Assembly: GCA_965200615.1 (NCBI GenBank)
Contig: OZ241377.1
Location: forward strand, 1,984,001 to 2,048,000
Origin: Bin5 sp965200615
Lineage (GTDB): Bacteria; Chloroflexota; Anaerolineae; Caldilineales; Caldilineaceae
DNA length: 64,000 nucleotides
Direction of reading: 5' to 3'
This document shows, one piece after another, positions 44,331 to 53,321 of the stretch. Below the pieces are notes generated by a model. That model was not told where the DNA came from. It searched no databases and saw only the letters and a program-made list of their open reading frames with translations. Each line of letters starts with the position of its first letter. Positions within the stretch are counted from its first letter, which is position 1. The translations under genes were made by a program, and so were the position numbers.

Positions 44331-44685
44331 TCAGTTAGCCCCGCAGAATAAGACGCGGCGCTCATAAAGCACTCGTCCTTCACGCAGCGCCCGCGCAAGT
44401 ACGTGGTTGAGTGAATCGCGCCAGTAGTCGACCTCGTCGCGCTTATAGACCAAAATGTCTTTGGACACGCCGAATCCGGAAAGCGTTCGGTAAAGTCGCG
44501 CCGCTTCCAGGCGCCGGCTCCTTTCCTGACCAAACGGCTCTGATTACACGACCACCAGGTCTACGTCAGACCTCGCGCGCGTTACCGCGAGCGCGCGACC
44601 CAAACAGGATAATCTGATCGGGATCAACCTCCTCTACAATCTTCTCCACCATTCGATCCAGGAGTGCATCCGACACGTGCGCCAT
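44331..44685 (-). pseudogene. Broken MNT-type nucleotidyltransferase gene
   Basis: From ATG 44685 the minus strand reads MAHVSDALLDRMVEKIVEEV, then DQIILFGSRARGNARE, the GS(x)10D nucleotidyltransferase motif, and hits TGA at 44566-44568. In the next frame it continues RSDVDLVVV, hits TAA at 44544-44546 and then resumes with RLYRTLSGFGVSKDILVYKRDEVDYW and ALREGRVLYE, normal for the family C-terminus, ending at 44331. One frameshift plus one nonsense codon break the gene. Intact relatives are antitoxin or AMPylating partners of HEPN proteins. Confidence 0.75.
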
Positions 44686-44720
44686 CTTCACATCTCCCTG
44701 CACCGCCTCACCATTGCCCC

Positions 44721-45809
44721 TCACTCCGGCCCGCCGCCGAACAGATTTCTCTGCTCCGGCGAATCTGGAAATACCGCGCCGATGTGCTCGTATGCCGCTT
44801 TCGTGGCCATCCGCCCGCGCGGCGTCCGGTCCAGAAAACCCAGCTGGAGCAGGTAAGGCTCCACGACATCCATGATGGTGTCGTCCTCTTCACTGATGCT
44901 GGCCGCCAGCGTCCCAAGCCCGACCGGACCGCCGCTGAACTTGCTGACAATCGCATCCAGCACCCGCCGGTCCAGATCATCCAGCCCCAGATGGTCGATC
45001 TCGTTCACGGCCAGCGCCTCGCCGGCCAGGGTCACGCTGATCTTCCCATCCCCCCGCACCTGCGCATAGTCGCGCACCCGCCGCAGCAGCCGCAAGGCCA
45101 CTCGCGGCGTTCCCCTGGAACGCCGTGAAATCTCCGCCGCTCCCTCGTCGTCAATGACCGTCTCCAGCATTGCCGCCGCCCGCAAAATGATCGTCTCCAA
45201 CGCCTCCCGGCCGTAGAAGTCAAAGCGCTCCACAACCCCAAACCGGGCGCGTAGCGGCGCCGTCATCAACGCCAGCCGCGTGGTCGCGCCGATAATCGTG
45301 ATTCTCGGCAGTTTCAGCCGAATGCTGCGCGCGCTCGGGCCGCTCCCCACCGTGATGTCGAGCACAAAGTCCTCCATCGCAGGGTAGAGAATCTCCTCCA
45401 CCACACGGCCCAGGCGGTGGATCTCATCGATAAAGAGAATATCGCCCTTGCGCAGATTTGTGAGTATCGCCGCCAGGTCCCCTGCTTTTTCAATCGCCGG
45501 CCCTGAAGTCGGCTTCAGATTGCCTTGCATCTCATGTGCGAGGATATGGCTGAGCGTAGTCTTGCCCAGCCCCGGCGGGCCGTACAGAAGCACATGATCG
45601 AGTGCCTCGCCCCGTTGACGCGCCGCCTCAACCAGAATGCGCATCTTCTCCCGCATCTTCTCCTGGCCGACCATTTCGTCCAGGCTCTTGGGCCGCAACG
45701 CGTAGTCGACGCGGCCGTCCTCGGCCTGTCTCTCCCCCGAGATCTCCCTCCTGTTCCGTCCCGAAGCCCTTTGGACGTCTGCCTGCCTCACGCTCCGTTC
45801 ATCGGCCAT
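44721..45809 (-). CDS. ruvB: Holliday junction branch-migration helicase RuvB
   Basis: The 362-aa AAA+ motor has LRPKSLDEMVGQEKMR, Walker A LLYGPPGLGKTTLS, Walker B DILFIDEIHRL, sensor 1 IIGATTRLALMTAPLRARFG and the arginine finger region. The C-terminal winged helix has VVEPYLLQLGFLDRTPRGRMAT. It has a 30-residue charged N-terminal extension. ruvA and ruvC are not in the window. A promoter with extended TGG-TATACT lies about 45 bases upstream. Confidence 0.96.
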   Translation of the reverse strand: MADERSVRQADVQRASGRNRREISGERQAEDGRVDYALRPKSLDEMVGQEKMREKMRILVEAARQRGEALDHVLLYGPPGLGKTTLSHILAHEMQGNLKPTSGPAIEKAGDLAAILTNLRKGDILFIDEIHRLGRVVEEILYPAMEDFVLDITVGSGPSARSIRLKLPRITIIGATTRLALMTAPLRARFGVVERFDFYGREALETIILRAAAMLETVIDDEGAAEISRRSRGTPRVALRLLRRVRDYAQVRGDGKISVTLAGEALAVNEIDHLGLDDLDRRVLDAIVSKFSGGPVGLGTLAASISEEDDTIMDVVEPYLLQLGFLDRTPRGRMATKAAYEHIGAVFPDSPEQRNLFGGGPE

Positions 45810-45853
45810 TTTATCTTGTCCATTGGATATGGAAGAACGATTGTGCTACAAAT

Positions 45854-45881
45854 AGTATACCAGTGGGCGAAAGGGAACAAA
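45854..45881 (-). promoter_or_regulatory. ruvB: Promoter of ruvB
   Basis: TATACT at 45854-45859 on the minus strand is preceded by TGG (extended -10) and, 16 bases upstream, by TTTGTT at 45876-45881. It is located in the divergent ruvB/dksA-like spacer. Confidence 0.55.
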
Positions 45882-45918
45882 ACAGTGAAAATTGTCCTGC
45901 CCTTTTACTCAGATCCTC

Positions 45919-45947
45919 TTGACGGAAAGCACAAAAGCTGATATAAC
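45919..45947 (+). promoter_or_regulatory. Sigma70-type promoter of the DksA-like gene
   Basis: TTGACG (45919-45924) and TATAAC (45942-45947) are exactly 17 bases apart. The gene starts 45 bases after the -10, with a GGAA ribosome site. Confidence 0.75.
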
Positions 45948-45992
45948 ATCTCCCACATTTTCTACTTTAACCGTCATTCACAGGAAACTGTC

Positions 45993-46373
45993 ATGCCGAA
46001 GAAGGCTACTAATAAAGACCGCAAACGACTGTTGGCAAACCTTGAACAGGTGAACGAAGAGCTGGAGCATCTGCGTAATACGATGCAAGGCGAGGTAGAT
46101 GTTGAGTTGGACGAAGGCGACACCGAAATCGTCGAACGAGAGAAGACCGCCGCCCTGATCACCGTGCTGGAGCGTCGTCAGCAGGACATTGAACACGCCC
46201 TGCGCGTCATCGAGTTGGGGCAGTACGGTATCTGCGAACGCTGCGGTGGACAAATAAAAAAGGCGCGCTTGGAAGTTAAGCCCGATGCAACCCTGTGTAT
46301 GATCTGCCAGCGAGAAGTCGAATCGATCAACCGCCGCAACCGCGCGCCGCGTACCGCGCCGGCCCGCTGGTAG
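45993..46373 (+). CDS. TraR/DksA-family zinc-finger protein
   Basis: The 126-aa protein has an N-terminal coiled-coil region (residues ~8-75, rich in Glu/Arg/Leu) followed by the DksA zinc finger: IELGQYGICERCGGQIKKARLEVKPDATLCMICQ (cysteines CERC ... CMIC). The coiled coil carries acidic residues but not the exact DxxDxA tip of DksA, so direct RNA polymerase control is plausible but unproven. It is followed 53 bases later by upp. Confidence 0.88.
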   Translation: MPKKATNKDRKRLLANLEQVNEELEHLRNTMQGEVDVELDEGDTEIVEREKTAALITVLERRQQDIEHALRVIELGQYGICERCGGQIKKARLEVKPDATLCMICQREVESINRRNRAPRTAPARW

Positions 46374-46426
46374 CTGAAGACTGCCTGGGAGGCAGGTGAG
46401 GAAAATCAGCCGGGCAAGGAACCTGT

Positions 46427-47083
46427 ATGTCAACCAATCTGTTTGTGTCTGGTCATCCGCTGGTGGAGCACAAGATAACGCAGCTGCGCGATACGACGAC
46501 CGACTTCCGTCAGTTTCGTTCCATCGTCGCCGAACTGGCCATGATTTTGGCCTATGAAGCCACTTCCGACCTGGACACCAGGACGGTTGATGTTCAGACT
46601 CCCCTCACGACCACCACCGGCAGCAAATTCGACGAACGCGTCGGCTTGGTCCCAATCCTTCGCGCCGGCCTGGGTATGGTAGACGGAATGCTCAGTCTCA
46701 TACCCCAGGCCGAGGTCTGGCACCTGGGTTTCTACCGCGACGAAGAGACGCTGCAACCGGTAATCTACTACAATAAACTCCCCGAAGATCTCTCCACCCA
46801 CACCTGCTTCGTACTCGACCCTATGCTGGCGACCGGCGGCTCTTCCTTGATGGCCGTCGACATCCTCAAGCGCCGCGGCGTCACTCGCGTAAAGTTCGTC
46901 GGTCTCCTGGCCGCGCCCGAAGGCATCTCCGCCCTCCAGGGAGCCCATCCCGATGTCGCCGTGCACGTCGCCGTCGTCGATGAACGCCTCACAGACGCCG
47001 GTGACGCCGCCGCCGGATTCCCGCCCGGCTTCATCTGGCCGGGCCTCGGCGACGCAGGTGACCGGCAGTTCGGAACCAGGTAG
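46427..47083 (+). CDS. upp: Uracil phosphoribosyltransferase
   Basis: The 218-aa salvage enzyme makes UMP from uracil and PRPP. Seen are HPLVEHKITQLRDTTTDFRQFR, VPILRAGLGMVDG, the PRPP loop LDPMLATGGS, and the uracil-binding FIWPGLGDAGDRQFGT end. In the last segment Phe-Ile-Trp replaces the common Tyr-Ile-x. The ribosome site AAGGAA precedes the ATG. It is probably co-transcribed with the DksA-like gene. Confidence 0.96.
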   Translation: MSTNLFVSGHPLVEHKITQLRDTTTDFRQFRSIVAELAMILAYEATSDLDTRTVDVQTPLTTTTGSKFDERVGLVPILRAGLGMVDGMLSLIPQAEVWHLGFYRDEETLQPVIYYNKLPEDLSTHTCFVLDPMLATGGSSLMAVDILKRRGVTRVKFVGLLAAPEGISALQGAHPDVAVHVAVVDERLTDAGDAAAGFPPGFIWPGLGDAGDRQFGTR

Positions 47084-47140
47084 ACCTGTCCTCGGATCAA
47101 CGGTGCAATATGGGCTTGGTAAGCGGGTCAGCGGCTTACG

Positions 47141-48505
47141 CTATCGCAGCGCGATAACCGTAGCCGCTTCGTCTGGCGCCTCTTCCGGCACGCTGATCAC
47201 GAGCGCGCCGCTGCTCACATCGACCGGCAGCGCGGTGCCTCCCGCGAGTAGCCTTGCCCCCTGTGCAGCAACCCCTTCAACGCGAATCTGCCCGTCGGCC
47301 GGCCAGTCGAAAACATGGAGGTAAACGACGCCTTCCTTGCTGGTCGTGCGCAGGTCCGCCCGCCCCTGGACCGGTCCCGGCTGCGTGCCGTAAACTGCCT
47401 CGCCGTTCACCTCCAGCCAGCGCCCCATCGCCTCCAGCCGCTCCACGTTCGGCTGGGGGATGACGCCCTCACCCGTCGGGCCGACATTCAGCAAGTAGTT
47501 GCCCCCCTTGCTGACAATGTCCACCAGCTTGCGGATCAGGTCGACGCTGGATTTCCAGTTGTGATCATTGATCTTGTACGACCAGCTGTCGTTGATCGTC
47601 GCCGGCGTCTCCCAGTCCAAATCCAGGACCTCTTCCGGTATACGGTTGTCACCCGCCGTGGCATAGTCCCCCAGCGCATTGCCCAGCCTCCCGCAAACCA
47701 GGCAGTCCGGCTGCAATTCGTTGCACAACTCCAGCAAGGACCGGCTCTGCGCCTCCGAAATCCCCTTGGGCGTATCGAACCAGATGATGCCGATCGGCCC
47801 GTAGTTGGTCAACAGCTCGCGCACGTGCGGTTTCACATAATCCTCGATATATCCCGCAAAATCCTTCTCCGCCGGGTCGAAGTCCCAGTCGTTGCCGTCG
47901 CCGTCCGGGTGATGCCAGTCCTGTGTCTGCGAGTAGTAAAAACCCAGCTTAATCCCCTGCGCCGCGCACGCCTCCGCCAGCTCCTTCAGCACGTCCCGCT
48001 TGAAAGGCGTTGCATCCACCATATCGTAGTCCGTAACCGCCGAGTCGAACAGGCAGAATCCGTCATGGTGCTTCGAAGTGATGACCAGATACCTCTGCCC
48101 CGCCCGTTTTGCCAGCGAGACCCACGCCTTGGCGTCGAACTTGACAGGGTTGAACTGCCCCGCCAGCTTCTCATACTCCTGGACTGGGATCTCTGCCCGG
48201 TACATGAGCCACTCGGCGATGCCGGGCCAGTCGCGCCCCTTCCATACACCCGCGGGAACCGAGTACAGCCCCCAGTGAATGAATAGCCCGAACCTTGCCT
48301 CGCGCCACCAGTCCAGGCGCGCATCGCTGCGCGCCCCTGGCCGCTGGCTCCGATCCGGTTCCACCTCCGGCCGCGTCACCGCGAAATCGTACCCGCGCCG
48401 CAGCAGCAGCATCGCCATATCCTCTAACGACTCATTCTCTTCAGCCGCCAGCCGCTCGATGCGCTCCACAAATGTTGAAGGAATATCTATTCTAAGTTCG
48501 GGCAC
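47141..48505 (-). CDS. GH29-type alpha-L-fucosidase with N-terminal ribbon-helix-helix-like extension
   Basis: The 454-aa protein starts at a GTG with a strong GGAGGT site. Residues ~55-350 are a GH29 barrel: FGLFIHWGLYSVPAGVW, YLVITSKHHDGFCLFDS, GIKLGFYYSQTQDWHHPD, and the nucleophile strand GIIWFDTPKG (Asp); NYLLNVGPTGEGVIP follows. The last ~90 residues form a beta-rich domain. No signal peptide is present. Instead, the first 45 residues (MPELRIDIPSTFVERIERLA, LLLRRGYDFAV) look like a CopG/Arc-type strand-helix-helix. It ends the importer cassette on the minus strand, so the enzyme likely acts in the cytosol on imported fucosides. Confidence 0.85.
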   Translation of the reverse strand: MPELRIDIPSTFVERIERLAAEENESLEDMAMLLLRRGYDFAVTRPEVEPDRSQRPGARSDARLDWWREARFGLFIHWGLYSVPAGVWKGRDWPGIAEWLMYRAEIPVQEYEKLAGQFNPVKFDAKAWVSLAKRAGQRYLVITSKHHDGFCLFDSAVTDYDMVDATPFKRDVLKELAEACAAQGIKLGFYYSQTQDWHHPDGDGNDWDFDPAEKDFAGYIEDYVKPHVRELLTNYGPIGIIWFDTPKGISEAQSRSLLELCNELQPDCLVCGRLGNALGDYATAGDNRIPEEVLDLDWETPATINDSWSYKINDHNWKSSVDLIRKLVDIVSKGGNYLLNVGPTGEGVIPQPNVERLEAMGRWLEVNGEAVYGTQPGPVQGRADLRTTSKEGVVYLHVFDWPADGQIRVEGVAAQGARLLAGGTALPVDVSSGALVISVPEEAPDEAATVIALR

Positions 48506-48585
48506 GAGTTACCTCCTGAAGAACGCCCCTGACGTCTACCAACCAGTGACAGCGTCATCCACATTTGTGCGGCTGACCACTGCCG

Positions 48586-49479
48586 TCACGCCTTGATTCC
48601 GGACAGAATCACCCCGCGAATCATCAACTTCTGTGCGAAGAAAAAGACAATGATCATCGGAATAACCATCAGGAAAGACATAGCCATCATGTAAGGGATC
48701 TGTGTATTGTAGAGCCCTTTGAAAAAGGTGATGCCAAGCGCTAGCGTGTAGTTCTCCTGGCTGGTGAGGAAGATCAGCGGTCCGAAGTAATCGTTCCATA
48801 CCGCCTGAAAGGTGAACACTGAGGTGGTGGCGATGACAGGTCCTGAAAGCGGGACGAATATCTGCCACAGAATACGCAAGCGGCCCGCGCCGTCTATGAG
48901 CGCGGCTTCCTCCAATTCAATGGGAATTTCCTTAAAGAACTGGCGCATCAAAAAAATGTTGAAAGCCCCGCCGCCGAAAAAGGCCGGAACGGTCAGCGGC
49001 AGAAACGTGTCCAGCCAGCCGGCGCGATGAAAGCCAACGAACAGCGGGATCAATGTAACCGTGCTGGGCAACATGATCGACGCCAGCACCATGATGAACC
49101 ACACATCCCGCCCGGGGAAGCTGATTCGGGCGAATCCATAGCCGCACAGGGTAGCCGATATCAGAGTTCCCACCATCACCGCTGTAGTGATCGTCAGCGT
49201 ATTCACCAGCCAGCGCGTCCACTGCATGCTCTCGTAGGTCCATCCTTCCGGGAAGTTCTGCCAGCGAAAGGTCTCTGGGAAGAATGTAGGCGGAAAGACG
49301 TAAACTTCGGCCTGAGTCTTCAGCGACGTCGTAACCATCCAGAACAGAGGCAGAAGAAAGACGACCGCGCTCAGGATCAATATCAAGTAGATGAACAGGA
49401 TGCGGTAACTGTCCTTCGGCCTCCGCCGCCAGTCCAGGTCCAGGATTCCCTTGTAAACTTCCTGATCGCTGACCATCAT
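48586..49479 (-). CDS. Carbohydrate ABC transporter permease (MalG type)
   Basis: The 297-aa inner-membrane subunit has six predicted helices and the EAA loop ELEEAALIDGAGRLRILWQIFVPL that contacts the ATPase. The start ATG 49479 overlaps the stop of the first permease gene (ATGA) and follows GGAGG; the frame stays open to 49566. It is part of the 51.9-48.6 kb importer cassette. No ATPase gene is nearby, so a shared MsmK-like ATPase is expected elsewhere. Confidence 0.94.
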   Translation of the reverse strand: MMVSDQEVYKGILDLDWRRRPKDSYRILFIYLILILSAVVFLLPLFWMVTTSLKTQAEVYVFPPTFFPETFRWQNFPEGWTYESMQWTRWLVNTLTITTAVMVGTLISATLCGYGFARISFPGRDVWFIMVLASIMLPSTVTLIPLFVGFHRAGWLDTFLPLTVPAFFGGGAFNIFLMRQFFKEIPIELEEAALIDGAGRLRILWQIFVPLSGPVIATTSVFTFQAVWNDYFGPLIFLTSQENYTLALGITFFKGLYNTQIPYMMAMSFLMVIPMIIVFFFAQKLMIRGVILSGIKA

Positions 49480-50363
49480 TTGACCTCCGCTTCGTAGAAG
49501 ACCCAGAGAGCGGAAGAACGAAAAACAAGGAGTGTCAGCACCAGGACGACAAAAAGCAGAAACCATGCCATCGCCGAGGCCATACCCATCTGCGTCCAGT
49601 TGAACGCGCGCTCGTAGAGCATGAGGTTATAGAAATAGGTCGACTTCAGTGGCCCGCCCGAAGTGAGCACGAAGGCGTTCATAAAGGTCTGGGAGGCTGC
49701 GATCATCCCCATCACCAGGTTGAAGAAGATCGTAGGGGTCATCATCGGGATCGTGATGTTTCGGAAAAGTTGAAGTTCGTTGGCGCCGTCCAGCTTGCCC
49801 GCCTCATAAAGAGACTCGGGAATCCCCTGCAGTCCGGCCAGATAGATGATCATGCCGGCGCCGACCCCCCACAGACTCATCATGACCATCGACGCCAGCG
49901 CCGTTTCCGGTTCCGCAAAGAATGGAAACTTTGAGAAGCCCAGTCGCACGAGAATAGCATTGATCAGCCCGTAATCGCGGTTCATCAACCAGCCCCACAG
50001 AATCAGGCTGGCGATGGCCGGCACGATGGCGGGCATATAGAAACTGGTGCGGAAAAAAGCGATACCCTTGACGCGTTGGTTCAGGAGAATAGCCAGGACA
50101 AAAGCGCCAATCAGGCCCAAAGGCACCGATGTCCCGGCGTAGATGAGTGTGACCTTACAGGCCTGCCAGAAGTTCTTGTCCGATGTGAACATCACGATAT
50201 AGTTGCGTAAGCCTATCCACTCCGGCGCCCGCAGGAGAGGAAACTTGGTGAAGCTCATGTAAAAGGAGGTCAGCATCGGGCCAATTGTGAAAATCAGCAG
50301 TCCCAGTACCACCGGGCTGATAAAGAGATAGCCCTGGACCGTATTCCGCATTCGACTGTTCAT
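49476..50363 (-). CDS. Carbohydrate ABC transporter permease (MalF type)
   Basis: The 295-aa protein has six helices and the EAA-loop motif ESLYEAGKLDGANELQLFRNITIP. It begins VQGYLFISPVVLGLLIFTIGP, typical of sugar-permease subunit 1. Its stop overlaps the start of the second permease. It lies 171 bases downstream of the solute-binding protein gene, a spacing common when binding protein is made in excess. Confidence 0.94.
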   Translation of the reverse strand: MNSRMRNTVQGYLFISPVVLGLLIFTIGPMLTSFYMSFTKFPLLRAPEWIGLRNYIVMFTSDKNFWQACKVTLIYAGTSVPLGLIGAFVLAILLNQRVKGIAFFRTSFYMPAIVPAIASLILWGWLMNRDYGLINAILVRLGFSKFPFFAEPETALASMVMMSLWGVGAGMIIYLAGLQGIPESLYEAGKLDGANELQLFRNITIPMMTPTIFFNLVMGMIAASQTFMNAFVLTSGGPLKSTYFYNLMLYERAFNWTQMGMASAMAWFLLFVVLVLTLLVFRSSALWVFYEAEVK

Positions 50364-50534
50364 GAGCTGAGTCTGTCCTGCGAGTGAAAACGGGGGAGGT
50401 GGGGAAAATATGATCAGCGGGCGCCTTCAACGCAAACTGTTCCGGCATCCGCCCAATTCGCTTCTGAGTAGCGGCTGGTGGCCGCGAGGACCACCAGCCC
50501 CTGTCGAACTGGCGCTTTTGAACTGCCCCTGTCT

Positions 50535-51908
50535 CTACGCGTTCTGGTCCAGGCAGGGCTGAATCGTTGCGTCCGTCTCGGCGAAGGCGTCCGCTGCGTT
50601 CGCTTCTCCGCGGATGACCGCCTCCAGCGCCTGCTTGTAGCTGTCGCTCACCATGCCGGCATAGAAGCTGCCGCAATCGCCTGGGTGCTCAATCACCGGC
50701 AGAATCGCGTCGTCCGCGCCGTTGATGAATGCCATCAAATTGTTCGGCGGCGTCGGCAGACCCTCCATCCAGCTCGGATCGCTGGCCACCGATCTCAGCA
50801 GCGGCACACCCAGCTCAGCCCTGGCCGCCTCGAGCTGCACCGTCGGTCGGATTAACTGCTTGATGTACTCGTAAGACATGTCGAGGTTCTTCCCGCCGGC
50901 ATAGGCCGACATCCCCCATGTACCCATACCCGTTCTATGATGGCCGTCTGGCATGAGCGGCATCACCTGGACGTCCCATTCAAACTTGTCGGCCGCGGCT
51001 TCCCGCACGGGGCCCCGCAGGCTTTGAATGTGGCAGTAGGTTGCGGCCCGGCCCAGGAAGAAAGCGTTTCCACCCACGTCAAGCCCCAGGGGCTGCGCAA
51101 TGTTGTGCTCGTTCCACAGCGCAGCATACGCAGTCAGTGCTTCAACCGTATTCGGGTCCGACCAGGTGGAAGTATTGTTCTCAATGTCGAGAATCTTGCC
51201 GCCATACCCGACAACCCAGGGATAGACCGTGGCCCACCAGTTCCATGTGGCGTTGGAGAGGCCCCAGTAACGGGGCGTACCGTCGTCCTCCGTCTCAAGA
51301 GCCGTAATCTTCTGGCAGTTGACGATGAAATCGTCCCATGTCCAATCGTCGCTTGGCGCCTCGGCGCCGGCCTCCTCAAAAAGAGAGCTGTTGTAATACA
51401 ACGTCACCACATCCAGCGCAGAGGGCAGCATCTGGATCTTGCCGTCAAAAACGCCGAGCCCCAGCATATTGGGGAACACGTCGTCGATGTCGACGTCGGG
51501 GTCACCTTCAGTGTACGGCGTCAAGTCCAGCGTAACGCCGTTGTTGGCAAAAGGAACCACGAACAGGTCGGCGCTGAAGAAGACATCGGACAGTGTGCCC
51601 GCGGCCGCCGCCGTGTAATACTTTTCCGCCAGGTCCCCGGAAACCATATTGAACGTGACCGTAACGTCCGGGTGCTTCTCGTTGAACGACGCCTTGATCA
51701 GCTCATTGACCGGCTCGACAGGCGCCCCGGCCAGGATCGATATTTCCAACTCGACCGGCTCATCGGCCATGGCGGCATCTCCGCCGGCCTGTGGTCCTGC
51801 CACCGGCGCGCATGCAGCCAGCGCCGCCGTGCCGCCCACAGCCGCCGCTGCTTTAAGGATCCCCCGTCGGGTAACGGTTCTTTGACTGCTTGAACTTTCG
51901 ATAGACAT
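50535..51908 (-). CDS. Extracellular sugar-binding lipoprotein of an ABC importer, Tat-type signal
   Basis: The 457-aa protein has a twin-arginine signal with lipobox: TVTRRGILKAAAAVGG followed by LAACA (Cys near residue 33). The mature part is a family-1 solute-binding fold (SADLFVVPFANNGVTLDLTPY, TWDDFIVNCQKI, the aromatic WNWWATVYPWVVGYGG patch, and PVIEHPG). The ribosome site GGAGAG precedes ATG 51908. Its ligand is unknown, but the downstream GH29 gene suggests a fucose-containing glycan or glycoside. Confidence 0.93.
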   Translation of the reverse strand: MSIESSSSQRTVTRRGILKAAAAVGGTAALAACAPVAGPQAGGDAAMADEPVELEISILAGAPVEPVNELIKASFNEKHPDVTVTFNMVSGDLAEKYYTAAAAGTLSDVFFSADLFVVPFANNGVTLDLTPYTEGDPDVDIDDVFPNMLGLGVFDGKIQMLPSALDVVTLYYNSSLFEEAGAEAPSDDWTWDDFIVNCQKITALETEDDGTPRYWGLSNATWNWWATVYPWVVGYGGKILDIENNTSTWSDPNTVEALTAYAALWNEHNIAQPLGLDVGGNAFFLGRAATYCHIQSLRGPVREAAADKFEWDVQVMPLMPDGHHRTGMGTWGMSAYAGGKNLDMSYEYIKQLIRPTVQLEAARAELGVPLLRSVASDPSWMEGLPTPPNNLMAFINGADDAILPVIEHPGDCGSFYAGMVSDSYKQALEAVIRGEANAADAFAETDATIQPCLDQNA

Positions 51909-51926
51909 CGCTCTCTCCTAATTGGG

Positions 51927-51940
51927 TTGAAACGTTTATG
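51927..51940. promoter_or_regulatory. Candidate LacI-family operator in the divergent spacer
   Basis: TTGAAACGTTTATG is a near-palindrome centred on CG, resembling LacI/PurR-type operators (AAACGTTT core is perfect). It lies 18 bases upstream of the solute-binding gene start, close to its expected promoter. No LacI-type regulator gene lies in the window. Confidence 0.4.
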
Positions 51941-52135
51941 ATTTTTGGGATTCTTCAGGAATGGTGGTATGCCATTATGACAAATTCGCGTCCTACAACC
52001 AAATTTGGGCATTAACTAGGATGGACAAGACCTTGGCGGCCGCGACCCTGTCTGCCTCGGGCCGAACTAGGCGAATGTTGGATAGACAAACTGCTCCGGA
52101 CGCGGCGCCCATCACCCATATCGAAAGGACCTGCA

Positions 52136-53194
52136 ATGAGCACTCTGAAAGTTGGCCTCGTCGGCGTCGGCGGCATCTCCCGCACCCACATGCCTGGCTG
52201 GGCCGCCTCCGAGGAGGCCGAAGTCGTGGCCGGCAGCGACATCAGCGCTGAAGCGCTCGAAGAGTGGGGCGCGCTCCACAATATCAAGAAGCTCACGACC
52301 AACGCCGACGATCTCTTCTCCGACCCCGACGTCGACATCATCGATCTCTGCGTGCCCAATATGTACCACGCCCCCCTCGCAATCGCCGCTCTCGAAGCCG
52401 GCAAGCACGTGATCTGCGAAAAACCTTTGGCGCCCACGCCGCAGGAGATCAAACGGATGATCGCGGCGCGTGACAAATCCGGAAAGCTGCTCATGACCGC
52501 CCAGCATTTCCGTTTCGCCGGCGTTTCCCAGGCAATGAAGGCGGAGATCGATACTGGCACGCTGGGCGATGTCTACCACGCCCGCGGCTGGATGCTCCGT
52601 CGCAACGGCCTCATCCCGACCGCTACCTTCATCGAGAAAAAACACAGCGGCGGCGGCCCCTGCATCGATATCGGCGTACATATCCTCGACCTCACCTTAT
52701 GGCTGATGGGGAACCCCCAGCCTGTGACCGTCTCCGGCGTCGCCGACGCACGCCTCGCCCATCTTCCCGGCGCCTTCGCCACCTGGCGCGAAGGGCCGAT
52801 TCCCGGCACCTTCGACGTCGAGGACTACGCCGTCGCCTTCGTGCGCTTCGAGACCGGCGCAACCCTCGTGCTCGAGGTCAGCTGGCTCCTACATCACGAC
52901 ATTCGCGGCGAAGACATGCAGTCCTGGATCTACGGCGACCAGAGCGGCTGCCACTGGCCCTCTGCCCAGTTCCTCGACACCAACTACACTACACGCCAGT
53001 TCAACAACCGTACCCTCCAGCTTACCCAGGACAAGATGGAACCCCACGCGCTCGAATGTGTTGAATTTGCCAAAGCCGTCGCCACCGGCGCGCCCTCACC
53101 GGTGCCCGCCGAACAGTCCCTGCAGGTGCTCGCGATTCTCGACGGCATCTACCGCAGCCAGGACGAAGGCCGCGAAGTATCGATCGAACTTTAA
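52136..53194 (+). CDS. Gfo/Idh/MocA family dehydrogenase
   Basis: The 352-aa enzyme has a Rossmann start LKVGLVGVGGISRTHMPGW, the CEKPLAPTPQEI motif with the conserved Lys, and the active-site segment GGGPCIDIGVHILDLTLWL. It is preceded by AAAGGA. It is the first gene of the plus-strand sugar cluster, divergent from the importer on the minus strand, and probably oxidises a sugar or sugar acid that the transporter delivers. The substrate cannot be told from sequence. Confidence 0.92.
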   Translation: MSTLKVGLVGVGGISRTHMPGWAASEEAEVVAGSDISAEALEEWGALHNIKKLTTNADDLFSDPDVDIIDLCVPNMYHAPLAIAALEAGKHVICEKPLAPTPQEIKRMIAARDKSGKLLMTAQHFRFAGVSQAMKAEIDTGTLGDVYHARGWMLRRNGLIPTATFIEKKHSGGGPCIDIGVHILDLTLWLMGNPQPVTVSGVADARLAHLPGAFATWREGPIPGTFDVEDYAVAFVRFETGATLVLEVSWLLHHDIRGEDMQSWIYGDQSGCHWPSAQFLDTNYTTRQFNNRTLQLTQDKMEPHALECVEFAKAVATGAPSPVPAEQSLQVLAILDGIYRSQDEGREVSIEL

Positions 53195-53321
53195 GAGTGG
53201 ATCAACAGAACGGTCCGCATAGGCCCGGAACTTCAGCGACCCGCGTAAGCAGCTTCAGCCTCCGCCGCTCACTGCCAGCCGGTTACCACCAACCGGCAAC
53301 CGTTTATATAAGGAGAAATCT

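Noticed and set aside
44198..44533. 111-codon minus-strand frame
   Set aside because: It is only a side frame through the broken MNT and HEPN genes; the true family sequence lies in other frames.
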